Part shown: positions 19,361-27,561 of the stretch, in pieces
How the letters are laid out: each line of letters begins with the position of its first letter
Numbering within the stretch: the first letter of the stretch is position 1
Assembly: GCF_038002765.1 (NCBI RefSeq)
Contig: NZ_JBBODE010000001.1
Coordinates: forward strand, 124,001 to 188,000
DNA from: Peribacillus sp. FSL H8-0477
GTDB lineage: Bacteria > Bacillota > Bacilli > Bacillales > DSM-1321
Direction of reading: 5' to 3'
DNA length: 64,000 bases
Made by a program: the position numbers and the translations under genes
Notes under the pieces: model-generated
What the model saw: only the letters and a program-made list of their open reading frames with translations
What the model was told of the DNA's origin: nothing
Databases searched by the model: none

Positions 19361-20230
19361 TTACTTAACAGATCCCAGCATGATTCCCGATACAAAATAC
19401 TTTTGTACAAAAGGATACACGACCAAAATAGGTAAAATGGTCAATACCATCGTGACGGATTTAATATTTGCTGAAATCTGAGTTAAGCTGTCAGCGGATG
19501 TTGCTCCTGCACCAAGCCCTCCAGTAGCACCTGAAATCATATTTCTAAGATAAATAGTGACTGGGAATAATTCTTTTTGATCTAAGTATAAAAAGGCACT
19601 AAACCATGAATTCCAGTAAGAAACTGCGTAAAAAAGGATCATAGTAGCCATAACCGCCTTACTTAGCGGTAAAATAATTTTCCAAAGGATCCCATAGGTG
19701 CCTAATCCATCAATGGAGGCTGCTTCCTCTAATTCCTCTGGAACATTTTCAAAGAATGATTTCATGATCAGCATATTATAAATACTAATGGCACCAGGAA
19801 TAACAATGGCCCACATGGTATTGCCAAATCCCAAACTATTAATCAATACATAGTTAGGAATTAATCCGCCATTAAAAAACATGGTAAAGACTGCAAATAG
19901 AGTTAAAAATCTACGCCCTTTCAATCTTCTTTTCGATAAAGCGTAGGCGAACATCGTCGTTAAAATCATCGATATCGTCGTTCCAACAATTGTATAGACA
20001 ACGGTGTTTTTATAATTGATCCAGAACATCTTATCGCTGATGACTGTTTTATACGTATCAATATTGAACCCTTGAGGATATAAGGTAACCTGCCCTGCAT
20101 TAATACTCGTCTCATCACTAAACGACTGAGCAATGACATTAACAAAAGGATAAAGCGTGCAAAAAATGATTAAGAGTAAAACAATTACATTAAATACTTT
20201 GAAAATTTTATATTCTACGGATTCTTTCAT
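19361..20230 (-). CDS. ABC sugar permease, YtcP/AguG type
   Basis: Six membrane helices and the inner-membrane EAA loop (EELEEAASIDGLGTYGILWKI) mark the second permease of a carbohydrate ABC importer; the loop is quoted from EELE to LWKI, with G at the standard place. The protein has 289 residues and ends in SGIMLGSVKG-type sequence (GIMLGSVK), a hallmark of the LplC/YtcP branch. GGGGGAAT precedes the ATG. It sits between the first permease and the binding protein. Confidence 0.9.
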   Translation of the reverse strand: MKESVEYKIFKVFNVIVLLLIIFCTLYPFVNVIAQSFSDETSINAGQVTLYPQGFNIDTYKTVISDKMFWINYKNTVVYTIVGTTISMILTTMFAYALSKRRLKGRRFLTLFAVFTMFFNGGLIPNYVLINSLGFGNTMWAIVIPGAISIYNMLIMKSFFENVPEELEEAASIDGLGTYGILWKIILPLSKAVMATMILFYAVSYWNSWFSAFLYLDQKELFPVTIYLRNMISGATGGLGAGATSADSLTQISANIKSVTMVLTILPILVVYPFVQKYFVSGIMLGSVK

Positions 20231-20242
20231 CGATATTCCCCC

Positions 20243-21202
20243 TTACCACAAACTTCTATCGGTCATTTTTCTTGAAAGCGTATTAGCTGATAAAACGAGA
20301 ACCAACCCAATGATGGATTCAAATAATCCGATGGCCGTTGCATAGCTAAAATTATTTGCTTCAAGTCCAACACGATATAAGTAGGTTGATATGACGTCTG
20401 ATTTATCGTAGTTAAGAGGATTATAGATTAAGAGAATTTTTTCAAAACCAACTGCCATAAAGGAGCCGATATTTAAGATAAGCAAGGTAATAATGGTCGG
20501 TAAGATCCCAGGAATGGTTATATGAATGGTTTGCTTCCAGCGATTTGCTCCGTCAATTTTCGCCGCTTCATATAAAGTTTCATCAATAGTTGTTAAAGCA
20601 GCTAAATATAAAATGGCTCCCCATCCGAGTCCCTGCCAGATTTCTGAAGTAATATAAATGGTTCTGAACCATTCTGCTTTTTGCATAAAACCGATACGCT
20701 CTCCTGTGAAAAATTCAACAATAAAGTTAATGGTCCCGTTAGAGGCTGTTAACTGTAGAATCATTCCCGCAATGATGACGATAGACAGAAAGTGAGGAAG
20801 ATACGATGCGGTCTGAACAAATTTCTTAAATTTTTTCGATTTTAATTCATTTAATAATAAGGCGAAGATAATCGGCATAGGGAAACAAAATAACAAGGTC
20901 AACCCGCCTAAAGTAAGTGTGTTCGTAAACACTTTCCAGAAAGTCGGATCCTGAATGAAAATCTTAAAGTAATGAAGACCTACCCATTCTTCTCCGAAAA
21001 TACTGCCTCCAGGCATAAATCGTCTAAATGCAATCACATTTCCCAACATTGGACCATATTTAAAGATTAACAAATAGATAATGGGCAAGATCAGCAGCGA
21101 ATACAACTGCCAATCTTTTACTATTCGTTTGAACTTTCTTGATGTTTCTAGTTTTTTTACTTTTTTCGTTTCCATTTTGAGTTCCTGTCTAATCGCCGCC
21201 AC
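20243..21202 (-). CDS. ABC sugar permease, LplB/AguF type
   Basis: This 319-residue membrane protein has the EAA motif ETLYEAAKIDGANRWKQTIH and the conserved N-terminal LLPIIYLLIFKYGPMLG of LplB-like permeases. It pairs with the YtcP-type permease. The GTG at 21202 has AGGAGG 13 bases upstream, while the ATG at 21175 (METKKVKK) has a weaker AGGA at six bases; either may be used. No ATP-binding subunit gene accompanies it, so a shared MsmX-like ATPase is needed. Confidence 0.9.
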   Translation of the reverse strand: MAAIRQELKMETKKVKKLETSRKFKRIVKDWQLYSLLILPIIYLLIFKYGPMLGNVIAFRRFMPGGSIFGEEWVGLHYFKIFIQDPTFWKVFTNTLTLGGLTLLFCFPMPIIFALLLNELKSKKFKKFVQTASYLPHFLSIVIIAGMILQLTASNGTINFIVEFFTGERIGFMQKAEWFRTIYITSEIWQGLGWGAILYLAALTTIDETLYEAAKIDGANRWKQTIHITIPGILPTIITLLILNIGSFMAVGFEKILLIYNPLNYDKSDVISTYLYRVGLEANNFSYATAIGLFESIIGLVLVLSANTLSRKMTDRSLW

Positions 21203-21239
21203 TATAGCCCTTGCCTCCTCTTCTCAATAGTTGAAGCTG

Positions 21240-22841
21240 TTATTCAATTTCCTCATAATTGAAATAATCAAAGTCTGCATGAAGTCTTCTTCCTGATGTA
21301 TCTTGGCAGTGCATACCGACAAACGCCCCTGTAAAAAAACCACCATGAGTAATATAATCATCGGAGAGTTTATAAGATTCAAATGGTTCGGAAAGATGAG
21401 TCCAATCACTGCCATCAAATGAATACATGAACTGGAAAGTCTCTTTTCGTACTTCCACCTTTAAATAAAGCGCTTTCAAATCATCCGGTAACGGGACTTC
21501 TTTTCCGGCTAACGGAAAACTCGATGCAACTCGATCATATACCATTAAATCAAGGATTCGTCCTTTTTCTTCATTCCATGTAACATGAGCGTATACCCAG
21601 TTTTTTGTATTGTAGTAGCAAAGTAACCCTGCCATTTGCTGAAAGGATTCTGGATTGAACTCTACCTTCGTTTCCGCATCAAAGTAAAAGCTTTGCCAAC
21701 GCCGAGCCACATGAGCTTGTGTGAATACTGAGTGCAATGACTCTCTACCGTATAAGCGCAAATATCCAGGTCGTTCTGTCAGCGAACCGATTTCTTCATT
21801 AAATGGAATCCGCAGTGTTTGAAAATGGTGATTTAAAACAGTTGAATTGAAATCATCTTTTGTATCAAAGTCTTTTTCCCATTTTTCTTCAAGAAGATTT
21901 GGACTTTCTACTTCCCATGAAGGTGTGTTTCCACCAATTACATATGGCCAGTTATCCCGCCATTCAAGCGCTTGAATCGCTGTTTCCCTTCCCAGCGGAC
22001 AATACCCTCTTTCATACACCGGTTTCTCTTTTCTAATCGGCCGTCCAGTTAAGTGGACTAAGTACCACTCGCCATTTTGTGTTTCCACTATCGATGCATG
22101 TCCAGCTTTTTGTAATGGGTTTTGAGGATCAGTCCACGTTGTAATGAGTGGATTTTCTGGATGCACCTCATAGGGACCATTCAAGTTTTTTGAACGTGCG
22201 ATTGTGGCTGCATGCTCATATTTTGTCCCGCCTTCAGCCGTTAATAAATAATAATAGTCGTTTATAAAATACAGATGCGGCGCTTCCGTTAATCCCCAGT
22301 CTGTTCCCTTAAATATAATTTCCGGCTTTCCAATCAACTTCTTCTCCGCATGACTATATTCTTGCAGGACAATTCCATAGAAACGATGATTATACCCTCG
22401 TTGATCCCAGACCATATTTACTAAATATTTTCGGCCGTCCACATCATGAAACAGTGAAGGATCAAAACCAGAGCTGTTTAAATAAATGGGTTCACTCCAT
22501 TCACCATCTATTTCATCACACGTGACTAAATAATTATGCCCATCCTTCCAAGTGTTCCCATCCACAACTTTGATATCTGAATAAATCAACCAAAACCGCC
22601 CATCTGAATAACTCAAACAAGGCGCCCAAACACCACCTGAATCAGGATTTCCCAACATGTTCAACTGACTAACACGATTCAACGGCCTGCTGATCAAATG
22701 CCAATTTTTCAAATCCCGAGAATGATGAATCTGTACCCCCGGAAACCACTCAAATGTTGAAACAGCTATGTAATAATCATCCCCCACTCGGCAAATACTT
22801 GGATCCGGATTAAACCCTTTTAAGATCGGATTCTGAATCAA
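21240..22841 (-). CDS. xynB: GH43 beta-xylosidase
   Basis: This enzyme is very like B. subtilis XynB (533 aa, GH43), with the blocks [31 protein letters not shown] and GRETAIQ. The three catalytic acids of the five-bladed propeller are D13 (base), D127 (GFDPSLFHD, pKa modulator) and E186 (acid). I choose the TTG at 22841 because GGAGG lies eight bases upstream, giving 533 residues; the ATG six codons earlier overlaps the ribosome site. It is the first gene of the operon. Cytoplasmic; it hydrolyses xylo-oligosaccharides with inversion. Confidence 0.94.
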   Translation of the reverse strand: MIQNPILKGFNPDPSICRVGDDYYIAVSTFEWFPGVQIHHSRDLKNWHLISRPLNRVSQLNMLGNPDSGGVWAPCLSYSDGRFWLIYSDIKVVDGNTWKDGHNYLVTCDEIDGEWSEPIYLNSSGFDPSLFHDVDGRKYLVNMVWDQRGYNHRFYGIVLQEYSHAEKKLIGKPEIIFKGTDWGLTEAPHLYFINDYYYLLTAEGGTKYEHAATIARSKNLNGPYEVHPENPLITTWTDPQNPLQKAGHASIVETQNGEWYLVHLTGRPIRKEKPVYERGYCPLGRETAIQALEWRDNWPYVIGGNTPSWEVESPNLLEEKWEKDFDTKDDFNSTVLNHHFQTLRIPFNEEIGSLTERPGYLRLYGRESLHSVFTQAHVARRWQSFYFDAETKVEFNPESFQQMAGLLCYYNTKNWVYAHVTWNEEKGRILDLMVYDRVASSFPLAGKEVPLPDDLKALYLKVEVRKETFQFMYSFDGSDWTHLSEPFESYKLSDDYITHGGFFTGAFVGMHCQDTSGRRLHADFDYFNYEEIE

Positions 22842-22860
22842 AAATAATCCCTCCTTCATT

Positions 22861-22877
22861 TATAAAGCGCTTACATT
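22861..22877 (-). promoter_or_regulatory. Catabolite-responsive element (cre)-like site
   Basis: The minus strand reads TGTAAGCGCTTTAT, close to the CcpA consensus TGNAANCGNWNNCA with a mismatch near the 3' end. It lies between the transcription start and xynB, where CcpA would act as a roadblock under glucose. Confidence 0.65.
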
Positions 22878-22907
22878 AAAGGTAAAAAAATTTTATAAAA
22901 GTAGAAA

Positions 22908-22925
22908 TACCATACTAGTATGGTA
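22908..22925. promoter_or_regulatory. 18-bp perfect palindrome, probable operator of the xylan/glucuronate operon
   Basis: TACCATACTAGTATGGTA is perfectly self-complementary and begins about 10 bp downstream of the -10 box, covering the likely transcription start. A repressor here would block the whole operon. The GntR/FCD protein encoded in the operon is the obvious candidate; FCD regulators favour TGG-N5-CCA-like sites, which this contains. Confidence 0.72.
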
Positions 22926-22934
22926 GTTACCTAT

Positions 22935-22963
22935 ATAATAATCAAAATTTTACCAATTAGCAA
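22935..22963 (-). promoter_or_regulatory. SigA-type promoter of the 12-gene operon
   Basis: TTGCTA (22963-22958) and TATTAT (22940-22935) are 17 bp apart on the minus strand. The palindrome and the cre-like site follow downstream. No other convincing promoter is seen within the next 15 kb on this strand. Confidence 0.65.
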
Positions 22964-23081
22964 TACTTTTTTCAGAAAATTCCAACAGGAAGCTGAATAA
23001 CTCAGCTCCCTCTTATAAGGTTATAATTGTTAGAAGTAGTTTTACACAAATAACAAATAATAAAACTAAAGGAGTGAAAAC

Positions 23082-23291
23082 ATGAGAGAAAATGACAAAC
23101 AAACCGAAGATACATTCACAGTCGCTGGTACGAATATTGATGCCGTTAAAAGACAAAACGAACGATCAGGGATGTCATATAAAGAAGTACAAGAATTACT
23201 AGCCAGAACCACTGGCGGACATGGAACAGCAATCTATAGTGACACCAATATAGAAAAGGTGAAAGAACAAAACCAACAATCAACAGACTAA
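23082..23291 (+). CDS. Gamma-type small acid-soluble spore protein
   Basis: The 69-residue hydrophilic protein contains two copies of the gamma-SASP unit, GTNIDAVKRQNERSG and DTNIEKVKEQNQQS, separated by a spacer with TTGGHGTAIYS. Gamma-type proteins such as SspE store amino acids in the spore core and are degraded at germination by the GPR protease. AAAGGAG lies eight bases before the ATG. The gene is monocistronic and its stop overlaps the stop of the convergent membrane-protein gene by 4 bp. A forespore (SigG) promoter is expected but I could not place one. Confidence 0.83.
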   Translation: MRENDKQTEDTFTVAGTNIDAVKRQNERSGMSYKEVQELLARTTGGHGTAIYSDTNIEKVKEQNQQSTD

Positions 23292-23680
23292 CTGCTGGAA
23301 ACAGCGCTCTTCTTTTTTAGTCTATTCATCAGATAACTAAAGAAGGGTGTCATAAAGAGAACGCCTAACACCATAATAATAATGCTAGGAATTATATACT
23401 CGGTATCCATACTAAACAATACTTTATTTCTAAACCATGATTGAAAAGGCAAACCAAACCCAAGCAGCACCGCAAAGAATACAATCTTAATCAGCCAGCT
23501 CTTCCCTTTCATTTTTTTAATCGAGCTGTTCACAAACACACGCAATAGAGCTAATCCCAAACCAACAGCAAAGAAAATCGGTAAATACACCTTCACATCA
23601 TCATTGACTACAAACGCCCAAGCCATCATTCCAACAGCCATTAAAAGCGATACTAGCATAACAATATAAGACTTTTTCAC
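23288..23680 (-). CDS. Four-helix membrane protein, hypothetical
   Basis: With the GTG at 23680 (GGAAGGG eight bases upstream) the product is 130 residues starting KKSYIVMLVSLLMAVGMM. Four hydrophobic helices are separated by basic loops (SSIKKMKGKS) and the C-terminus is basic (MNRLKKKS). The frame upstream of this start contains a Cys-rich stretch without a ribosome site and was dropped. No family recognised. Confidence 0.65.
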   Translation of the reverse strand: MKKSYIVMLVSLLMAVGMMAWAFVVNDDVKVYLPIFFAVGLGLALLRVFVNSSIKKMKGKSWLIKIVFFAVLLGFGLPFQSWFRNKVLFSMDTEYIIPSIIIMVLGVLFMTPFFSYLMNRLKKKSAVSSS

Positions 23681-23821
23681 AACAATCACCCTTCCTATTT
23701 GGCAATCAACACACTGTTGATTGGTATACACTCATTCTAAGTACTTATAAAAACCAAAGCAATAAACAACACAACCCCATCTGTTCAGTCACTCTATTCC
23801 GGATCGATGTGATTCACACAT

Positions 23822-24611
23822 TATTCCCGCCTGGCGTCATTCTATGCCACCAGAAATCCCCCCCACTCAAACCTTGTGGGGGTATTCCTTTCGTATTTTG
23901 CCAATTTCAGGATATTCCCGTCTGTTGATGCTGTATTCACGTCTGGTACATGCTTAATCCCGTCTACGAACCACGTATTCCCGTCTAGATCCCTCATATT
24001 CCCGTCTGGCAGCTTCAATATACCCATGAGGGTATCTCATTGAACCTGGTTTTTTTAAAATGAGTCGCTTTCTTTGTTCCCGCTCAAACCTTGTGGGGGG
24101 TATTCCTTGCTAAAAATGACGGTTTGACTGGATATTCCCGTCTGCGGATGCTGTATTCCCGTCTGGTACATGCTTAATCCCGTCTACGAACCACTTATTC
24201 CCGTCTAGACCCCGCATATTCCCGTCTGGCAGCTTCAATATACCCATGAGGGTATCTCATTGAACAAGTTTTTTGAAAATGAGTCGCTTTCTTTGTTCCC
24301 GCTCAAACCTTGTGGAGGTATTCCTTGCTAAAAATGACGGTTTGACTGGATATTCCCGTTTGGTACGTGCTTAATCCCGTCTACGATCCACTTATTCCCG
24401 TCTAGACCCCGCATATTCCCGTCTGGCAGCTTCAATATACCCATGAGGGTATCTCATTGAACTGGTGGTTTGAAAATGAGTCGCTTTCTTTAATCCCGCT
24501 CAAACCTTGTGGGGGTATTCCTTGCTAAAAATGACGGTTTGACTGGATAATCCCGTTTGGTACGTGCTTAATCCCGTCTGCGAAACACGTATTCCCGTCT
24601 AGACCTCGCAT
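23822..24611. repeat. Tandem 218-bp repeat with embedded 21-bp-phased cores (locus 2, about 3.5 units)
   Basis: The anchor CTCAAACC recurs at 23866, 24083, 24302 and 24499, giving units of 217, 219 and 197 bp. Each unit holds CTCAAACCTTGTGGGGGTATT, then CCCGTCT cores at exactly 21-bp spacing (23917, 23938, 23959, 23980, 24001; 24137 to 24221; 24355 to 24418; 24552 to 24594), then the hairpin TACCCATGAGGGTA (24021, 24241, 24438), then AATGAGTCGCTTTCTTT. Unit 3 has lost one 21-bp step and unit 4 is cut off. The region lies between convergent and tandem genes and carries no plausible gene. Confidence 0.9.
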
Positions 24612-24612
24612 A

Positions 24613-24645
24613 ACAAAAACCCCATTTTGATTAAAATGGAGTTTG
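24613..24645 (-). terminator. Rho-independent terminator of the GNAT gene
   Basis: On the minus strand AAACTCCATTTT and AAAATGGGGTTT form the stem with a 4-base loop, followed by TTTGTTAT. It lies 30 bp after the stop. Confidence 0.8.
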
Positions 24646-24674
24646 TCTTTCTACCTTAATGAAATTGGGCAAAC

Positions 24675-25157
24675 TTACTGTTGACTCACGAACTCTTGTA
24701 TTATTCTTTTTCCATCTTCTATTCGTTCAGTATATTGTCCTCCTGTGTATTCCTTAATAACGTTTCGCCAAAACAATTGTGCTGTTTCATTGTTTTTCAT
24801 TTGAAAAACTCGCCAATTCCCTTTATGTATATGAAGTATTTCTTTAGCGACTGATTTGCCTACACCTATTCTTCGATACATTTTCATAATAAAGAATTCA
24901 GCGATGGAAAAATAGACTCCCGTTTCTGCTTCTATCCTTTTTACTAAGACGAAGCCTGCATATTTTCCATTGATCCTAATTAAATAAGCGAAATGATTAT
25001 TTTCTGTCCAATAATCGTTTAAGGGATACTCACTGAATCTCCCATTTTCTTCAACGTGTGCGTCAATAAACTCTGAAAAATCGTAGATGTAAAATTGTAG
25101 TAAGTTCGAAATTGTTTCCTTATTATCGATAGTCGCTTTACTAATTTCGTAGATCAT
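24675..25157 (-). CDS. GNAT-family N-acetyltransferase
   Basis: The 160-residue protein has motif A in FFIMKMYRRIGVGKSVA (R-R-x-G-x-G) and motif B-like FQMKNNETAQLFWRNVI, the layout of stand-alone acetyltransferases that take small or aminoglycoside-like amines. I take the ATG at 25157, which has AAGGTG seven bases upstream; eight codons before it were dropped. It follows the sigY operon by 36 bp and could be read from it. Acceptor unknown. Confidence 0.8.
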   Translation of the reverse strand: MIYEISKATIDNKETISNLLQFYIYDFSEFIDAHVEENGRFSEYPLNDYWTENNHFAYLIRINGKYAGFVLVKRIEAETGVYFSIAEFFIMKMYRRIGVGKSVAKEILHIHKGNWRVFQMKNNETAQLFWRNVIKEYTGGQYTERIEDGKRIIQEFVSQQ

Positions 25158-25193
25158 CGGCAGCACCTTCTCCCCATACATTCAAAAAAAACC

Positions 25194-25964
25194 TCATACC
25201 CGTTTTTGATCAACAGCTCGTGCACCTGCATAAAGCAACAAGATCATCAGAAAAATCGTTACGAAAATACTTCCAGGTAAGCCGTTCGTCGGTTCGTTAA
25301 TTAACTTGCTCATGGCGTGGCTGCTTAGTTCTGCTGGACTCCATTTTAGGAAATCCGAAAACAGACTGCTGGCAATCGATAAGACAGAGAAAAACAAGAT
25401 ATTCACAATTGCAATGGCTCCATTGCTCGTTAATAGTGCACTGCTGAAGATGACACAGACAACAATGAACAAGCAATATAAGCTATAAATCAGCATGCTT
25501 TCGATTACTTGATGCAATGGAATGGTAGTAAACAAAATAACCGTATAATAATAGGATAAGAGGTAGCCGCAGATAAATGATCCTACCACTATTGATCCTT
25601 CCGCAAGTGTTTTACTGCCAACGATTTGCAAACTAGATACGGGCCGGATGAGGATAAACGTTAACGATCCACTTTTTCGTTCATCTGAGATTGTTGACAT
25701 TACCGCTACCACTATGACGAGAACGCCTAAAGTATTCAACTGTGACAGGACGGATGCCATGACTTCCCCTGCATTAGGTACAGGCATTTGCAAAATAGAA
25801 CCTTCCGGAAGCCCGCCGCCCATTTTTAAAATATCCTCCATGTAATACAGAGTGAGCGGCTGGGTGAGCGTCATCAGCATAAAAACGATGGGCAGCCAGA
25901 TAATTTTTTTACTACGGATAATCCCTAAGTATTCTTTGTTAACAAGTGTGAAAAATCCTCTCAT
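25194..25964 (-). CDS. yxlG: YxlG-like ABC-2 permease of the sigY operon
   Basis: Six membrane helices and the ABC-2 pattern (VMSTISDERKSGSLTFILIR, the conserved E-R-x-x-G-T/S segment) identify a permease of the NosY/YxlG type. Length 256 against 259 for B. subtilis YxlG. The start overlaps the stop of the ATPase gene by 4 bp, so the two are translationally coupled and form an exporter or ABC-type sensor. Substrate unknown. Confidence 0.85.
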   Translation of the reverse strand: MRGFFTLVNKEYLGIIRSKKIIWLPIVFMLMTLTQPLTLYYMEDILKMGGGLPEGSILQMPVPNAGEVMASVLSQLNTLGVLVIVVAVMSTISDERKSGSLTFILIRPVSSLQIVGSKTLAEGSIVVGSFICGYLLSYYYTVILFTTIPLHQVIESMLIYSLYCLFIVVCVIFSSALLTSNGAIAIVNILFFSVLSIASSLFSDFLKWSPAELSSHAMSKLINEPTNGLPGSIFVTIFLMILLLYAGARAVDQKRV

Positions 25965-26830
25965 GGTTTCACCGCTTCCATAAATAACGTTTCGAGCGTT
26001 TGTTTATTTTCTTGAAACGAAACGAGATTGATATCTTGGTCCACACACCATTGTAAAAACTGTTTTTTCTCTTCAATAGAATCAAATGAGACCTCTGCTT
26101 TATTATGCTTGAGCAAATTTAAGTTAAAGTTATTGTCTGCTGGAAATGCAGATGAACTTTCGACTACATACACATTGGAAGTTTGAGATAATAACTGTTC
26201 CAGCGTTCCATCTGAGATGATTTCTCCGTTCTTCATCAAAAGAATATCATCACTAATTTCTTCTGCATCGTGCAATACATGCGTCGAGTAAAGAATCGTC
26301 GTCTTTGCTTTCAAGTTGGACAGAATAGACATAACCTCACGCCTGCCTACAGGATCAAGTGCAGATACAGGTTCATCTAAAAACAGAAGAGCAGGTTCAT
26401 GGAGAATGGCTTGTGCTAAACCGAGTCGCTGCTTCATACCGCCTGAAAATCCTTGAATTTTCTTATTCCTTACATCAGTAAGTCCTGTGTCGGTAAGAAC
26501 TTCCTCAATTCTCTGAGATAAAAGAACTTCGTCCATCTTGGATAAGCCACCTACAAAACGTAAAAATTCCTCTGGGGTCATCCACTCATAAAAGTAGGGA
26601 ACCTGCGGTAAAAAACCGATATCCTGCTTCCATTCTTTTTCTTTTTGGAATGATATTTCTCCCTGTTTATATGCAATCAAACCTGTTAACATCTTCAATA
26701 GTGTCGTTTTTCCAGCTCCATTTGGACCAATCAAGGCCACACAACGACCGTGTTCCAATTCAAAACTTACATCATTTACAACCACTTGATCATTAAATGT
26801 TTTTGATAAGTTCTTCACATAGAAACTCAT
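25961..26830 (-). CDS. yxlF: YxlF-like ABC transporter ATP-binding protein
   Basis: The ATPase has Walker A GPNGAGKTT, the signature FSGGMKQRLGLAQ, Walker B LLFLDEPVSALDP and the switch His in YSTHVLHDAEE. A C-terminal extension of about 80 residues follows, as in NatA-like exporters. The ATG at 26830 overlaps the yxlE stop (ATGA) and has GAGGA upstream; the longer frame would run through yxlE. 289 residues, near YxlF (295). Confidence 0.9.
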   Translation of the reverse strand: MSFYVKNLSKTFNDQVVVNDVSFELEHGRCVALIGPNGAGKTTLLKMLTGLIAYKQGEISFQKEKEWKQDIGFLPQVPYFYEWMTPEEFLRFVGGLSKMDEVLLSQRIEEVLTDTGLTDVRNKKIQGFSGGMKQRLGLAQAILHEPALLFLDEPVSALDPVGRREVMSILSNLKAKTTILYSTHVLHDAEEISDDILLMKNGEIISDGTLEQLLSQTSNVYVVESSSAFPADNNFNLNLLKHNKAEVSFDSIEEKKQFLQWCVDQDINLVSFQENKQTLETLFMEAVKP

Positions 26831-27027
26831 GTCCTCCGTCCTCTTTTTCCAAAAATAAAGAAGACAATCGGACCGATGAGATTGACGAAAAGGATAATCA
26901 GAACCCACATCCATTTCGGACCATTTGTATATTCCGTATTTTTCAAGCTAACCAGCGCGGTAACGACTAAAATAAATTGCAAAATGATAACGGGCACTAA
27001 AAGCTGAATCAATAGAGTATTATCCAT
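26827..27027 (-). CDS. yxlE: YxlE-like PLDc_N membrane protein
   Basis: The 66-residue protein has two membrane helices separated by LKNTEYTNGPKWMW and ends with NLIGPIVFFIFGKRGR. This is the PLDc_N domain that precedes phospholipase D-like enzymes and occurs alone in YxlE. In B. subtilis yxlCDE products hold SigY in check. It overlaps both neighbours. Confidence 0.85.
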   Translation of the reverse strand: MDNTLLIQLLVPVIILQFILVVTALVSLKNTEYTNGPKWMWVLIILFVNLIGPIVFFIFGKRGRRT

Positions 27028-27253
27028 TTTTCTTACGCTCCTTTCGTTTCTCAGGATAAATCACAAATAAATAATAAAAAATAGTACCAGACGGAATATT
27101 TAATAATCCTATAAACCCCCAAAACCAGGGATTTTTACCGCGTCTTCTTGCAGAAATAAAGATCGATGTACTTTGGATAAGCAATAATAATCCAATCCCG
27201 ATAAACAGAATAAGTTGATTTTCTACTGAAAGATTCTCTATATTTATGTTCAT
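27020..27253 (-). CDS. yxlD: YxlD-like small membrane protein
   Basis: Two membrane helices flank ARRRGKNPWFWGFIGLLNIP, and the tail is strongly basic (PEKRKERKKNG). Length 77, position third in the sigY operon and overlap with both neighbours fit YxlD. In B. subtilis it helps YxlC restrain SigY. Confidence 0.8.
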   Translation of the reverse strand: MNINIENLSVENQLILFIGIGLLLLIQSTSIFISARRRGKNPWFWGFIGLLNIPSGTIFYYLFVIYPEKRKERKKNG

Positions 27254-27561
27254 AGGACTGAATCACCTTGTTCTGATTTTTTATTTCTCCAAATCATGAC
27301 ACAAGGTACGGAAACGATTCCCAATACTTGAATGCCGATATAAAGAGTAGGTGCATTTGCTAAAACTAACGTTAGAATGATAATGCAGAAGCAGGCGATC
27401 AGCATAAAAAACATCAATTCTCTATTTAACCTTCTCTTGTGTTCCGATTTTTTCTTATTCAACATCATCGATAATGTCGCTAGATTCGGGGGTGAACTTT
27501 CTAATCCTTCCGTGATTTTTTCAAATGCTTCTTTAATTTGCTTCTCTTCATCGACCTTCAT
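27250..27561 (-). CDS. yxlC: YxlC-like anti-SigY protein
   Basis: The 103-residue protein has an N-terminal cytoplasmic part (EEKQIKEAFEKITEGLESSP) and two membrane helices, as in YxlC (106 aa), the main negative regulator of SigY. It directly follows sigY with a 14-bp overlap. Its cytoplasmic N-terminus would bind the sigma factor at the membrane. Confidence 0.82.
   Translation of the reverse strand: MKVDEEKQIKEAFEKITEGLESSPPNLATLSMMLNKKKSEHKRRLNRELMFFMLIACFCIIILTLVLANAPTLYIGIQVLGIVSVPCVMIWRNKKSEQGDSVL

Noticed and set aside
21465..21479. Second cre-like sequence (TTTGAAAGCGCTTTA) within xynB
   Set aside because: It codes for the conserved LKALYLK stretch and is far from the promoter; internal cre sites exist, but nothing else supports one here.
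22988..23009. Hairpin GGAAGCTGAATAACTCAGCTCC as a terminator
   Set aside because: It has a plausible stem, but no T run on either strand and no gene that ends there; left unassigned.
22990..23075. SigG promoter for the gamma-type SASP gene
   Set aside because: No pair of boxes with acceptable match and spacing was found, though such a promoter is expected.
23842..24027. 61-aa minus-strand ORF inside the repeat region as a gene
   Set aside because: It consists of the repeat read in one frame, has no ribosome site and is not kept as a complete frame in the next units.
23822..24611. CRISPR array reading of the short repeats
   Set aside because: The repeated core is only about 10 bp, the spacing 21 bp, and the intervals between cores are shared among loci. 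No cas gene is present.
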